From an uncultured Gemmiger sp. (GTDB lineage Bacteria; Bacillota; Clostridia; Oscillospirales; Ruminococcaceae), in contig CALWNP010000002.1 in the NCBI GenBank assembly GCA_944382835.1, forward strand, positions 1-64,000: a DNA stretch of 64,000 nucleotides, read 5' to 3'. The translations under genes and the position numbers were made by a program. The notes beneath the pieces were generated by a model that saw nothing but the letters and a program-made list of their open reading frames with translations, did not search any database and was not told the origin of the DNA. The number at the start of each line of letters is the position of its first letter. The stretch's first letter is position 1. Shown piece after piece: positions 24,689 through 33,071 of this stretch.

Positions 24689-25729
24689 TCAGGGCCGGGC
24701 CCGGTCCCGGGTGGAGGCCCGCCACAGCGGGGTGGTCTGGACATAGCAGCAGCGGTAGGGCAGAGAGGGCTGCCGGATGCGGTCCAGCAGGATGCCGGCG
24801 GCGATAAAGCCCATCTCGCCGGAGGGAATCCGGACGGTGGAGAGCTGGGGCTCGGTGACCGAGGCCTCAGGGGAATCGTCAAAGCCCACCACCATCACAT
24901 CCTCGGGGATGCGCAGCTTCATCAGTTTCAGCGCCTTCATCAGGTGGACGGCCAGATAATCGTTGGCGCAGACAAAGGCGTCGGGCAGATGGGGCATCCG
25001 CTGCAGCCGGTCCACCAGCCAGGCGGCCTCGCCGTAGGGGGCGCTGTTGGGTTCCAGAATGCAGATCTGGGGGTCCATGGTCAGGCCGGCCCGGGCCATG
25101 GCGGTGCGGAAGCCGTTGAACCGCTCGTAAAAGCTGTTGCAGTGGGTATGGTCCCCCACAAAGCCCAGGGCCCGGGCGCCCAGAGCGATGAGGTGGTTGG
25201 TCACCGCGATGGAACTGGTGGTGTTCTCCATCGAGATGAAATCCCCCGCCATGGCGGAAAAGTCCGCCCGGGCGTAGGTGTCGGAGAAGATCACCGGCAC
25301 CCCCAGCTGGCAGATGAACTCGCTGTACCGGCGGTCAAACATCTCGATGCAGAGGATGCCCGCGGTGTTTTCCAGCACAAAGTTGGCGGGCAGCCGGCAT
25401 TCCCGGTGCTCCTCGGGCTGGATCTCGTAGATCATCAGGGTGTAGCCCTCCCGGCTCATCCGGTTGGCAAAGTTCGAGATAAAGTTGGAGCCGTAGTGGT
25501 TGCGCCCCGGCATGCACAGGGTCAGCATGGCGATGCTGCGGTTTTGGACCGTGGGCCGGCCCAGGGGTTCCGGCATCTGGTGATAGCCCATCTGCCGCGC
25601 CTTTTCCAGCACCATCTGGCGGGTGGTTTCCGGCACGCTGCCCCGGCCGTTGAACACTTTGGAAACGGTATTGCGGGAAAGCCCACAGGCCTGGGCAATG
25701 TCCTGCATGGTGATTTTTTTGGCTGCCAT
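24689..25729 (-). CDS. LacI-family repressor of the sucrose/fructan locus
   Basis: A 346-residue LacI/GalR regulator with an N-terminal helix-turn-helix (ITMQDIAQACGLSRNTVSKV) and a sugar-binding core with the IPEDVMVVGFDDSPEAS block. The ATG at 25729 follows an AAGGAGC site; the open frame 21 codons upstream crosses the promoter and is not used. It diverges from the ABC/GH32/fructokinase operon, whose promoter carries an operator-like inverted repeat, so it probably represses that operon in the absence of a sucrose or fructan signal. Confidence 0.93.
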   Translation of the reverse strand: MAAKKITMQDIAQACGLSRNTVSKVFNGRGSVPETTRQMVLEKARQMGYHQMPEPLGRPTVQNRSIAMLTLCMPGRNHYGSNFISNFANRMSREGYTLMIYEIQPEEHRECRLPANFVLENTAGILCIEMFDRRYSEFICQLGVPVIFSDTYARADFSAMAGDFISMENTTSSIAVTNHLIALGARALGFVGDHTHCNSFYERFNGFRTAMARAGLTMDPQICILEPNSAPYGEAAWLVDRLQRMPHLPDAFVCANDYLAVHLMKALKLMKLRIPEDVMVVGFDDSPEASVTEPQLSTVRIPSGEMGFIAAGILLDRIRQPSLPYRCCYVQTTPLWRASTRDRARP

Positions 25730-25762
25730 CGCGCTGCTCCTTCCGTTGTATTGTCTGGTTTT

Positions 25763-25792
25763 ATTATACACCCGATGGGCACGCAACCACAA
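25763..25792 (-). promoter_or_regulatory. Promoter of the LacI-family gene
   Basis: Minus strand TTGTGG (25787-25792), 18-base spacer, TATAAT (25763-25768), about 35 bases before the ATG. Confidence 0.6.
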
Positions 25793-25891
25793 GAGTGTAA
25801 AATTTTGTAAATCGTTTTTTCACATTTGCACAATTCCCGTCCCGGCCGATTGTGAAAGGCTCCAAAGCTGCGGTGGAAGGGCAAAAAACCG

Positions 25892-25921
25892 TTGACAAAG
25901 TAGGATTGGTTGGCGTATAGT
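25892..25921 (+). promoter_or_regulatory. Strong promoter of the sucrose/fructan operon
   Basis: Consensus TTGACA (25892-25897), 18-base spacer, TATAGT (25916-25921). The best sigma-A promoter in the window. Confidence 0.85.
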
Positions 25922-25931
25922 AAAGTCACAA

Positions 25932-25949
25932 GGTTACAAAACGTAAACC
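25932..25949. promoter_or_regulatory. LacI-type operator over the transcription start
   Basis: GGTTACAAAACGTAAACC contains TTAC-N5-GTAA as a perfect inverted repeat and starts ten bases after the -10. A second small palindrome TACA-AA-TGTA lies at 25957-25966. Binding by the adjacent LacI protein is inference. Confidence 0.65.
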
Positions 25950-25984
25950 AACGGTGTACAAATGTAAAGTCAGGAGATGGGACA

Positions 25985-26911
25985 ATGAAACAATCCTTCC
26001 TACCCGATGCCCAGACCCGCCACAAGAAACTGGTCTACATCAAAAACAACTGGCAGCTCTACGTCTTCTTTTCGCTGCCCGCTGTGCTGCTCACACTGAT
26101 CTTCAAATACGTGCCCATGGGCGGGTTGGCCATCGCCTTTGAGGATTACAACAACCGCTTGGGCATCTTTGGCAGCGACTGGATCGGGCTGGCCAACTTC
26201 CAGCGGTTCCTCTCCTCCACCGAGTTTCCCCGCCTGATGGCCAACACCCTCAAGCTCAGCGTCTACGGTCTGCTGTGGGGCTTTTTCCCGCCCATCATCC
26301 TGGCGCTGCTGCTGGCCCGGGTGCGCCGGGTGGGCATCCGCAAAAAGATCCAGCTGCTGATCTACGCCCCCAACTTCATCTCGGTCATCGTCCTAGCCGG
26401 TATGATCATCGCCTTCCTCTCCCCGGTGGGTCCCATCAACGCCGCCCTGGGCACCCAGTCCAACCTGATGACCGATCCCGCCGCCTTCCGCCCCATCTAC
26501 ATCATCAGCGGCATCTGGCAGGGCGCCGGCTGGGCCTCCATCATCTACACGGCGGCCCTGTCGGGGGTCAGCGGAGACCTGGTGGATGCCTGCAACATCG
26601 ACGGCGCCAGCCTGCTGCAGCAGATCTGGAACGTGGACATCCCCACCCTGAAACCCATCATGGTCATCCAGTTCATCCTGTCGGCCGGCCAGATCATGAA
26701 CATCGGCTTTGAGAAGGCCCTGGCCCTGCAGACCGACCTGAACCGTGCCGCGTCCGAGATCATCCCCACCTACGTCTACCGCCTGGGCCTGGAAATCGGT
26801 GACTACGGTTACTCCACCGCGGTGGGTCTGTTCAACGCAGTCATCAACGTCGTGCTGCTGCTGGCGGTCAACGCCATTGTCAGCAAGCTCAACGACGGTG
26901 AAGGACTCTAA
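25985..26911 (+). CDS. ABC sugar transporter permease (LplB type)
   Basis: A 308-residue permease with about six membrane segments and an EAA-like loop VDACNIDGASLLQQIW. The start at 25985 follows AGGAG; the frame is open upstream through the operator but lacks a binding site. It is the first gene of the LacI-controlled operon, followed 17 bases later by its partner permease. Members of this family import sucrose, fructo-oligosaccharides or related glycans; GH32 and fructokinase downstream support fructose-containing sugars here. Confidence 0.92.
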   Translation: MKQSFLPDAQTRHKKLVYIKNNWQLYVFFSLPAVLLTLIFKYVPMGGLAIAFEDYNNRLGIFGSDWIGLANFQRFLSSTEFPRLMANTLKLSVYGLLWGFFPPIILALLLARVRRVGIRKKIQLLIYAPNFISVIVLAGMIIAFLSPVGPINAALGTQSNLMTDPAAFRPIYIISGIWQGAGWASIIYTAALSGVSGDLVDACNIDGASLLQQIWNVDIPTLKPIMVIQFILSAGQIMNIGFEKALALQTDLNRAASEIIPTYVYRLGLEIGDYGYSTAVGLFNAVINVVLLLAVNAIVSKLNDGEGL

Positions 26912-26928
26912 AAGAAGGAGATGGCAGT

Positions 26929-27819
26929 ATGGAATCCAGACAGTTTTATACCCGCAAGGACAAGGTGGTCCTCTGGTGCGGTTACCTGGTGCTGGGGTTG
27001 TTCTCCCTGGCGGTGCTGGTGCCGCTGATCTATGTGGTGCTGGCGTCCTTCATTGATCCGGTGGTCCTGACCAACCAGGGCATCAGCTTCGCGCCCAAGG
27101 ACTGGACGCTGGCAGGCTACCGCCGGGTGTTCCAGGACGACATGATCGGCCGGGGCTTCCTCAACTCCTTCCTCTACTCCACCGCCTTCGCGGTCTTTTC
27201 CACCATCATCTGCCTGCTGGCCGCCTATCCCCTGAGCCTGCCCCAGTTTGTGGGCCGCAAGGCGATCAACACCTTCTTCCTCATCACCATGTTCTTCGGC
27301 GGCGGCCTGATGCCCACCTATTTGCTGGTGTCCAACCTGAACCTCATCAACAACCCGCTGTCCCTGATTCTGCCCGGCGCGGTGAATGTGTGGAACATCA
27401 TCCTGGCCCGCACCTACTACAAGTCCATCCCGCTGGAACTTCACGAGGCCGCGGCGCTGGACGGTGCCTCGGAGCTGCAGTACTTCTTCCGCATCCTGAT
27501 CCCGGTCTGCAAGCCCATCATCGCGGTGCTGGTGCTCTACCAGTTCGTGGGCATGTGGAACAGCTACTTTGACGCCATGATCTACCTGGAGGACCAGTCG
27601 CTCCAGCCGCTGCAGCTGGTCATCCGCTCCATCCTGGTGCAGAACACCCCGCGGCCCGGCATGGTGGCCGACGCACAGAACGCCGCCATGATGGCCAAGA
27701 TCGCCGAGCAGCTCAAGTACTCCACCATCGTGGTGTCCAGCCTGCCGCTGCTGGTGATGTATCCCTTCTTCCAGAAATACTTTGAAAAGGGCGTTATGCT
27801 TGGCTCGGTCAAGGGCTAA
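26929..27819 (+). CDS. ABC sugar transporter permease (YtcP type)
   Basis: A 296-residue partner permease with an N-terminal membrane segment at about 14-38, the PLSLPQ region, an EAA loop HEAAALDGASELQYFF and the family ending FEKGVMLGSVKG. The ATG follows AAGGAG. It is co-transcribed with its neighbours at gaps of 17 and 36 bases. Confidence 0.92.
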   Translation: MESRQFYTRKDKVVLWCGYLVLGLFSLAVLVPLIYVVLASFIDPVVLTNQGISFAPKDWTLAGYRRVFQDDMIGRGFLNSFLYSTAFAVFSTIICLLAAYPLSLPQFVGRKAINTFFLITMFFGGGLMPTYLLVSNLNLINNPLSLILPGAVNVWNIILARTYYKSIPLELHEAAALDGASELQYFFRILIPVCKPIIAVLVLYQFVGMWNSYFDAMIYLEDQSLQPLQLVIRSILVQNTPRPGMVADAQNAAMMAKIAEQLKYSTIVVSSLPLLVMYPFFQKYFEKGVMLGSVKG

Positions 27820-27855
27820 ACATTCCTCATACAATCAGAAAAAGGAGAAAACAAG

Positions 27856-29466
27856 ATGAAAACAACCATCAAACGCAGACTGGCGCTGGCCGGTGCCGTT
27901 GCCATGGCGTTGACTTCGCTGACCGCCTGCGGTTCCAAGCAGAGCAGCGCGGTGGCCTCGGTGGATGCCGCCTCGGCGTCCTTCCCGCTGACCGACACCG
28001 TCACCTTCACCGCCTTAACCCACGAGCCCTCCTTTGCCGGGCAGGAGATCAACGACCGCCTGATCGCCCAGCGCCTGGAAGAGGAAACCAACGTCCACAT
28101 CGACTGGACCGTCTATGTGGATGACCAGTTCGGGGAGAAAAAGCAGCTGGCCCTGGCCAAGAAGGAACTGCCCGACATGGTCTTTGACGCCCAGATGAGC
28201 CAGTACGACCTGCTGCGCTACGCCAAGGACGGCACCATCATCGCGGTGGATGATCTGATCGACCAGTACATGCCCAACCTGAAGAAGATCCTGGACGAGA
28301 ACCCCGAGTACCGCACCCTGATCACCGCCCCCGACGGCCACATCTACTCCTTCCCCTGGATCGAGGAGCTGGGCAGCGGCAAGGAGTCCATCCAGGCCAT
28401 CGGCGGCATCCCCTGGATCAACAAGTCCTGGCTGGATGAACTGGGCCTGGCCATGCCCACCACCCCCGATGAACTGACCGAGGTGCTGCGCGCCTTCAAG
28501 CAGGCCCATCCCGACAGCCTGCCCCTCTCCTTCGTCATGAACGGCGGCAACGAGGATGTGGGCGTCCTGCTCAGCTCCTTCGGCTACGGCGACAACGCCG
28601 ACCACTATGTGGTGACCAACGACAAGCAGGTCATCTACACCCTGGCCGACAAGGGGATCATCCCCGGCCTGGAATGGCTGCACTCCCTGTACACCGAGGG
28701 CCTGATTGACCCCGAGGTCTTCACCCAGGACTACAACACCTACGTCTCCAAGGCTGCCAGCGACCGCTACGGCGTCTTCATGGCCTGGGACAACACCAGC
28801 GCCGGCACCCCCGACAACTATGTGGCCCTGCCCCCGCTGAAAAACGCCGACGGTGTGGCCACCGTCACCCGCCAGAACGCCATGGGCTTTGAAATCGGCC
28901 GCTGCGTCATCACCGGCACCAACCCCAACCCCGCCCTGACCGCCAAGTGGATTGACCTGCTCTACGATCCCATCCAGTCGGTGCAGGACAACTGGGGCAC
29001 CTACGGCGACACCACCCAGGACAACATCTTTGAGATGAAGGACGACGGCACCCTGCAGCATCTGCCCATCCCCGCCGGGGTGGTTCCCTACGAGCTGCGG
29101 ATGAAGACCAACCTGGGCGGCCCTCTGGCGGTGCTGGACAGCTACTACGGCCAGTACACCACCATGCCGGACGACGCCACCCTGCGCCTGGACACCATCC
29201 AGCAGCTCTACTCCCCCTGCATGCAGAGCGATTACGACTATCCCCCCATCTTCTTTGACATCGACACCACCGACCGCATCACCCAGATCGAGACCGACCT
29301 GAAGCCCTACGCCGAGAGCCAGAAAGCCACCTGGATCATGAACGGCGGCGCCGAGGAGGGCTGGGACGACTACATCGCCAAGCTCAACGAGATGAACCTG
29401 CAGGAACTGCTGCAGCTCAAACAGACCGGTCTGGACAACTACTTTGCCAGCACCAACGCCCAATAA
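27856..29466 (+). CDS. ABC sugar-binding lipoprotein
   Basis: A 536-residue lipoprotein with a signal peptide ending at lipobox LTAC with Cys25, followed by a Ser/Ala linker and a large solute-binding fold. It differs from the DUF3502-type proteins encoded at 10959 and 46561 and is nearer to the LplA/YtcQ group. It lies third in the operon after the permeases, a common order in this family. It probably binds sucrose or short fructans for import. Confidence 0.92.
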   Translation: MKTTIKRRLALAGAVAMALTSLTACGSKQSSAVASVDAASASFPLTDTVTFTALTHEPSFAGQEINDRLIAQRLEEETNVHIDWTVYVDDQFGEKKQLALAKKELPDMVFDAQMSQYDLLRYAKDGTIIAVDDLIDQYMPNLKKILDENPEYRTLITAPDGHIYSFPWIEELGSGKESIQAIGGIPWINKSWLDELGLAMPTTPDELTEVLRAFKQAHPDSLPLSFVMNGGNEDVGVLLSSFGYGDNADHYVVTNDKQVIYTLADKGIIPGLEWLHSLYTEGLIDPEVFTQDYNTYVSKAASDRYGVFMAWDNTSAGTPDNYVALPPLKNADGVATVTRQNAMGFEIGRCVITGTNPNPALTAKWIDLLYDPIQSVQDNWGTYGDTTQDNIFEMKDDGTLQHLPIPAGVVPYELRMKTNLGGPLAVLDSYYGQYTTMPDDATLRLDTIQQLYSPCMQSDYDYPPIFFDIDTTDRITQIETDLKPYAESQKATWIMNGGAEEGWDDYIAKLNEMNLQELLQLKQTGLDNYFASTNAQ

Positions 29467-29476
29467 CAAATCAACA

Positions 29477-29507
29477 CAGTCCGCTGCGGTCCCGCCTCGG
29501 CGGACTG
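29477..29507 (+). terminator. Intercistronic hairpin before the GH32 gene
   Basis: CAGTCCGC (29477-29484) pairs with GCGGACTG (29500-29507). No real T run follows, so it is more likely an mRNA-protecting or attenuating element than a full stop. Confidence 0.45.
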
Positions 29508-29529
29508 CTTGTGCTACGGAGAAACAACT

Positions 29530-30996
29530 ATGAAACAGCCCAACACCCTCGCCCGCGCCCGTGCCTATGAAGCAGAGCACCACACCCCGTCCCAAGCCCG
29601 CCCGGTTTTCCACGCCGTTCCGCCGGTGGGCTGGTGCAACGATCCCAACGGCTGGTCCGTCTACCAGGGCCGTTACCACCTGTTCTACCAGTACCACCCC
29701 TATGCCACCGTCTGGGGTCCCATGCACTGGGGCCACGCCACCACCACCGATTTTCTCCACTGGGAGGACCTGCCCTGCGCCCTGGCGCCGGACACCCCCA
29801 TGGATGAGGCCGGGTGCTATTCGGGCGGTGCCATCCAGTGGAAGGATCAGCAGCTGCTTCTCTACACCGGCGTCCAGCCCGAGGGGGAGGACACCATCCA
29901 GCAGCAGTGCCTGGCCCTGGGGGACGGGCGGGACTACCGCAAGGCCCCGTCCCCGGTGATCCTGCCCGAGGAGCAGCCCGCCGGGGCCTCCCGCAAGGAC
30001 TTCCGGGACCCCTACCTCTTTGAGGAGGGCGGGGTGCTCTACGCCCTCATGGGGGGCCGGGGCTTCAACGGCCACGGCCGGCTGCTGCTCTACGCCAATG
30101 ACCACCCCGAGGACCCCGCCCACCGCTGGCGGTTTGTCCAGGTCATGGCCGAGAACGACGGCAGTCTGGGCAGCATGTGGGAATGCCCCAACCTCTTTAC
30201 CCTGGATGGGCGCACCGTGCTGGTGATCTCCCCCCAGTTTACCCGCCAGGCGCCGGACAACCGCTACCACTGCGGCAACGACACCGCCGCCCTCATCGGC
30301 AGCTGGCAGGGCCCCGGCACCCCCTTTGTCCGGCAGGCGGACAGCCCGCTGGACTACGGGCTGGACTTCTACGCCCCCCAGACCCTGCTGACCCCCGACG
30401 GGCGGCGGGTGATGATCGGCTGGATGCAGAACTGGGACCACTGCTTCCCCGAGGAGGACGCCGCCTGGTACGGCCAGATGTCGCTGCCCCGGGAGCTGTT
30501 CTGGCAGGGGGATGCCCTCTGCCAGCGTCCGGTGCGGGAGCTGGACGCCGCCCGCCGGCTGCGGGTGCAGTACACCGGCCAGCCGGTGGGAGAATCGCTG
30601 CTGACCCTGGACGGGGTCAGGGGCCGGGTGCTGGACTGCGAGCTGCAGCTCCATCCCGAAGAGGCCCGGCGGTTCGGCATCCGGTTCGGCTGCGGCGAGG
30701 GTCGCTGGGCCGAGCTCCGGCTGGACCTGGAGGACGGCATCCTGCGGCTGGACCGCCGCCACGCCGGCGGCTACCACGACCTGCTGGAACTGCGGGAGGT
30801 GCCGCTGACCCCGGTGGGGGATCTGTTCAAGCTGCGGATGGTGCTGGACCGCTACTCCGCCGAGTTCTTCCTCCAGGACGGGCAGCAGGTGGCCAGCATG
30901 ACCCTCTACAACCTGCCCCAGGAGGCGGACGGCATCTCCTTCTTTGCCAAGGGGAGCTGCCACATCGACCTGCAGCTCTACGATCTGGCGCTGTGA
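29530..30996 (+). CDS. GH32 sucrose/fructan hydrolase
   Basis: A 488-residue GH32 enzyme with the complete catalytic set: nucleophile Asp38 in WCNDPNG, transition-state Asp160 in FRDP, and acid/base Glu218 in WECPN. The five-blade propeller is followed by the usual beta-sandwich. There is no signal peptide, so it acts in the cytosol on imported sucrose or short fructo-oligosaccharides, releasing fructose for the fructokinase encoded next. The ATG at 29530 follows GGAG; an upstream in-frame start lies in the hairpin region. WCNDPNG replaces the usual WMNDPNG. Confidence 0.93.
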   Translation: MKQPNTLARARAYEAEHHTPSQARPVFHAVPPVGWCNDPNGWSVYQGRYHLFYQYHPYATVWGPMHWGHATTTDFLHWEDLPCALAPDTPMDEAGCYSGGAIQWKDQQLLLYTGVQPEGEDTIQQQCLALGDGRDYRKAPSPVILPEEQPAGASRKDFRDPYLFEEGGVLYALMGGRGFNGHGRLLLYANDHPEDPAHRWRFVQVMAENDGSLGSMWECPNLFTLDGRTVLVISPQFTRQAPDNRYHCGNDTAALIGSWQGPGTPFVRQADSPLDYGLDFYAPQTLLTPDGRRVMIGWMQNWDHCFPEEDAAWYGQMSLPRELFWQGDALCQRPVRELDAARRLRVQYTGQPVGESLLTLDGVRGRVLDCELQLHPEEARRFGIRFGCGEGRWAELRLDLEDGILRLDRRHAGGYHDLLELREVPLTPVGDLFKLRMVLDRYSAEFFLQDGQQVASMTLYNLPQEADGISFFAKGSCHIDLQLYDLAL

Positions 30997-31030
30997 CGCC
31001 CCAACTTCACCACGACAGGAGAATCTGACC

Positions 31031-31981
31031 ATGACCGACGTTGTTGCCCTGGGGGAACTGCTCATCGACTTTGCCCCCGTTTCCACCGATTCCGACGGCT
31101 ACCCCACCCTGAAAGCCCAGCCCGGCGGGGCGCCGGGCAATTTCCTGGCCGCCCTGCAGGCCTACGGCTGCTCCACCGCCCTCATCGGCAAGGTGGGGGA
31201 GGACGCCTTCGGCCGCCAGCTGGTGGCCACCCTGGACGGCCTGGGCATCGGCACCCAGGGCATCCGCACCGACCCCGCCGTCTTCACCACCCTGGCCTTC
31301 GTCACCCTGGACGAGACCGGCAACCGGTCCTTCAGCTTTGCCCGCAAGCCCGGCGCCGACACCTGCCTTCGGGCGGACGAGCTGCCCTTTGACCTGCTGG
31401 AGGGCTGCAAGGTCTTTCACTTCGGCACCCTGAGCCTGACCAACGAGCCGGCCCGGGAGGCCACCCGCACCGCCGTGGCCTACGCCAAGGAGCAGGGCAA
31501 GCTCATCAGCCTGGACCCCAACCTGCGGATGCCGCTGTGGCCGGACGAGGCCGCGGCCAAGGAGCAGATGGAGTGGGCACTGCACCAGGCCGACATCGTC
31601 AAGATCAGCGACGAGGAGATTGACTTCCTCTGGGGGCTGAGCCCCGAGGCCGGCGCCCAGAAGCTGCTGGACGAGTACGGGGTTCGGCTGGTCTACGCCA
31701 CCCTGGGTCCCAAGGGCTGCCACTTCGCCAACCGCAACGGCTGCGGGGAGGTGCCCTCCCCCACCGGCCTGCATGTCATCGACACCACCGGTGCCGGGGA
31801 CATCTTCGGCGGCAGCGCCATGAGCCAGTTCCTCAAGCTGGGCAAAGCCCCCGAGGACCTGACGGCGGAGGAAATGCGGGCGGTTACCCGGTTTGCCTGC
31901 TGCGCCGCCAGCCTCTCCACCCAGACCCACGGCGGCATCCACAGCGTGGTGCCGGAGGACGCGGTCCGGGCCATCCTGTAA
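31031..31981 (+). CDS. PfkB-family fructokinase
   Basis: A 316-residue sugar kinase. It has the N-terminal GGAPGNFLAAL signature and the C-terminal DTTGAGD motif with catalytic Asp257. It phosphorylates fructose (or another ketose) with ATP. The ATG at 31031 follows AGGAG. Its place as the last gene after GH32, before a strong terminator, supports fructokinase over ribokinase or other PfkB activities. Confidence 0.92.
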   Translation: MTDVVALGELLIDFAPVSTDSDGYPTLKAQPGGAPGNFLAALQAYGCSTALIGKVGEDAFGRQLVATLDGLGIGTQGIRTDPAVFTTLAFVTLDETGNRSFSFARKPGADTCLRADELPFDLLEGCKVFHFGTLSLTNEPAREATRTAVAYAKEQGKLISLDPNLRMPLWPDEAAAKEQMEWALHQADIVKISDEEIDFLWGLSPEAGAQKLLDEYGVRLVYATLGPKGCHFANRNGCGEVPSPTGLHVIDTTGAGDIFGGSAMSQFLKLGKAPEDLTAEEMRAVTRFACCAASLSTQTHGGIHSVVPEDAVRAIL

Positions 31982-31995
31982 CCCATAGACAGCAC

Positions 31996-32030
31996 AAAAC
32001 CCCGGACGGAGCCGTTCGGGGTTTTGTTTT
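31996..32030 (+). terminator. Terminator of the sucrose/fructan operon
   Basis: A long stem AAAACCCCGGACGG / CCGTTCGGGGTTTT (31996-32025), followed by GTTTT. It can also act on the convergent gene because of its A-rich left arm. Confidence 0.9.
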
Positions 32031-32066
32031 CCACCAAAAGGGTGGGATGTTGTGGAAAATTCCCTC

Positions 32067-32768
32067 TCAGTTGTCGCCCCGGAGCACCCGGTCGTCGCAG
32101 TAGAAGGAGACCCACTGCCCCCGGTAGGTCCGGCAGGGCATGGTGGTCTCGGGGGTGCTCTCCAGCTTGCCGGCCTGCATGGCCAGGGCGTCCTCCAGAT
32201 CCTTTTCAATGTAGCTGGGGTCGATGGGACAGGCGTGGTGGCTGGGGTAGACGGTGTCGAACTGGTCCAGCCGGGTCAGCAGCTTGCGCTGGCTGGCGAT
32301 GTAGAGGTCCAGGTTGCGGGTGGCGCCGAACATATAGATCGGCCCCTCCTTCTGCACCGAATCCCCCGAGAAGAGCAGCTTTTTCTCCCGCTCCAGGAAG
32401 GCCACGCTGCCGTAGGTGTGGCCGGGGGTCTCGATGACTTCCAGCCGGTAGGTCCCGCAGTCAAAGACATCCCCCTCCTTCAGCGGATGGAGCCGGAGCT
32501 TGTCCCGGTCGGCCAGCATGGGCCAGTCCTTCTCGTGGACCCAGGCTTCCCCGAACGCGGCAACGCCGCCGGAATGGTCGCCGTCCCCGTGGGTCAGCAG
32601 CACCTGGACCGGGGCGTCGGTCAGGGCCGCCACCGCCGCCCGCACCCCGTCCCCGGGCAGGCCGGTGTCGATGAGCAGGGCCTTGTCCGTTCCCACAAAG
32701 AGGAACGCCCGCACCATCCCATCATCCAGGGCATAGAGATTTTCCCGCAGCTGTTTTGTCTGTAACAT
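32067..32768 (-). CDS. Metallo-beta-lactamase-fold hydrolase
   Basis: A 233-residue MBL-fold protein similar to glyoxalase II-like hydrolases. The metal motif is THGDGDH (His60, Asp62, Asp64, His65), where the second His of HxHxDH is Asp. Later ligands lie in ETPGHTYGS and FSGDS, and a C-terminal PSHHA block is present. There is no signal peptide. It has its own promoter and diverges from the ABC exporter gene. The substrate is unknown; the changed ligand may alter metal use. Confidence 0.88.
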   Translation of the reverse strand: MLQTKQLRENLYALDDGMVRAFLFVGTDKALLIDTGLPGDGVRAAVAALTDAPVQVLLTHGDGDHSGGVAAFGEAWVHEKDWPMLADRDKLRLHPLKEGDVFDCGTYRLEVIETPGHTYGSVAFLEREKKLLFSGDSVQKEGPIYMFGATRNLDLYIASQRKLLTRLDQFDTVYPSHHACPIDPSYIEKDLEDALAMQAGKLESTPETTMPCRTYRGQWVSFYCDDRVLRGDN

Positions 32769-32848
32769 CCTTCATTACCTCCCCGATCCGCAGATTCCGG
32801 TGTTGTCTGTCCGCCCCCGCCCAGGCACGGCGGGGACGCTGTATCTTG

Positions 32849-32877
32849 ATTATACCCGTCCCGTCCCGCCCCGGCAA
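32849..32877 (-). promoter_or_regulatory. Promoter of the MBL-fold gene
   Basis: Minus strand TTGCCG (32872-32877), 17-base spacer, TATAAT (32849-32854). Confidence 0.7.
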
Positions 32878-32954
32878 GGGCCCCCCTTCCCCCAGCCCCT
32901 CCTGGAGTGAAAAAAATTCCATAATTCGGCATCAAATATCCATGCCATCCCCCA

Positions 32955-32982
32955 TTGCACTCCGGCGCAGAAATAGTAAAAT
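32955..32982 (+). promoter_or_regulatory. Promoter of the ABC exporter gene
   Basis: TTGCAC (32955-32960), 16-base spacer, TAAAAT (32977-32982), about 90 bases before the ATG. Confidence 0.55.
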
Positions 32983-33071
32983 AACCAGTAACAACGGGGC
33001 CGCTGCGGCAGGCCCCGGCCGGCGGCGTCCCGCCCCGGCGTACATCCCACATCTACGAGGACTTGCGGCTT

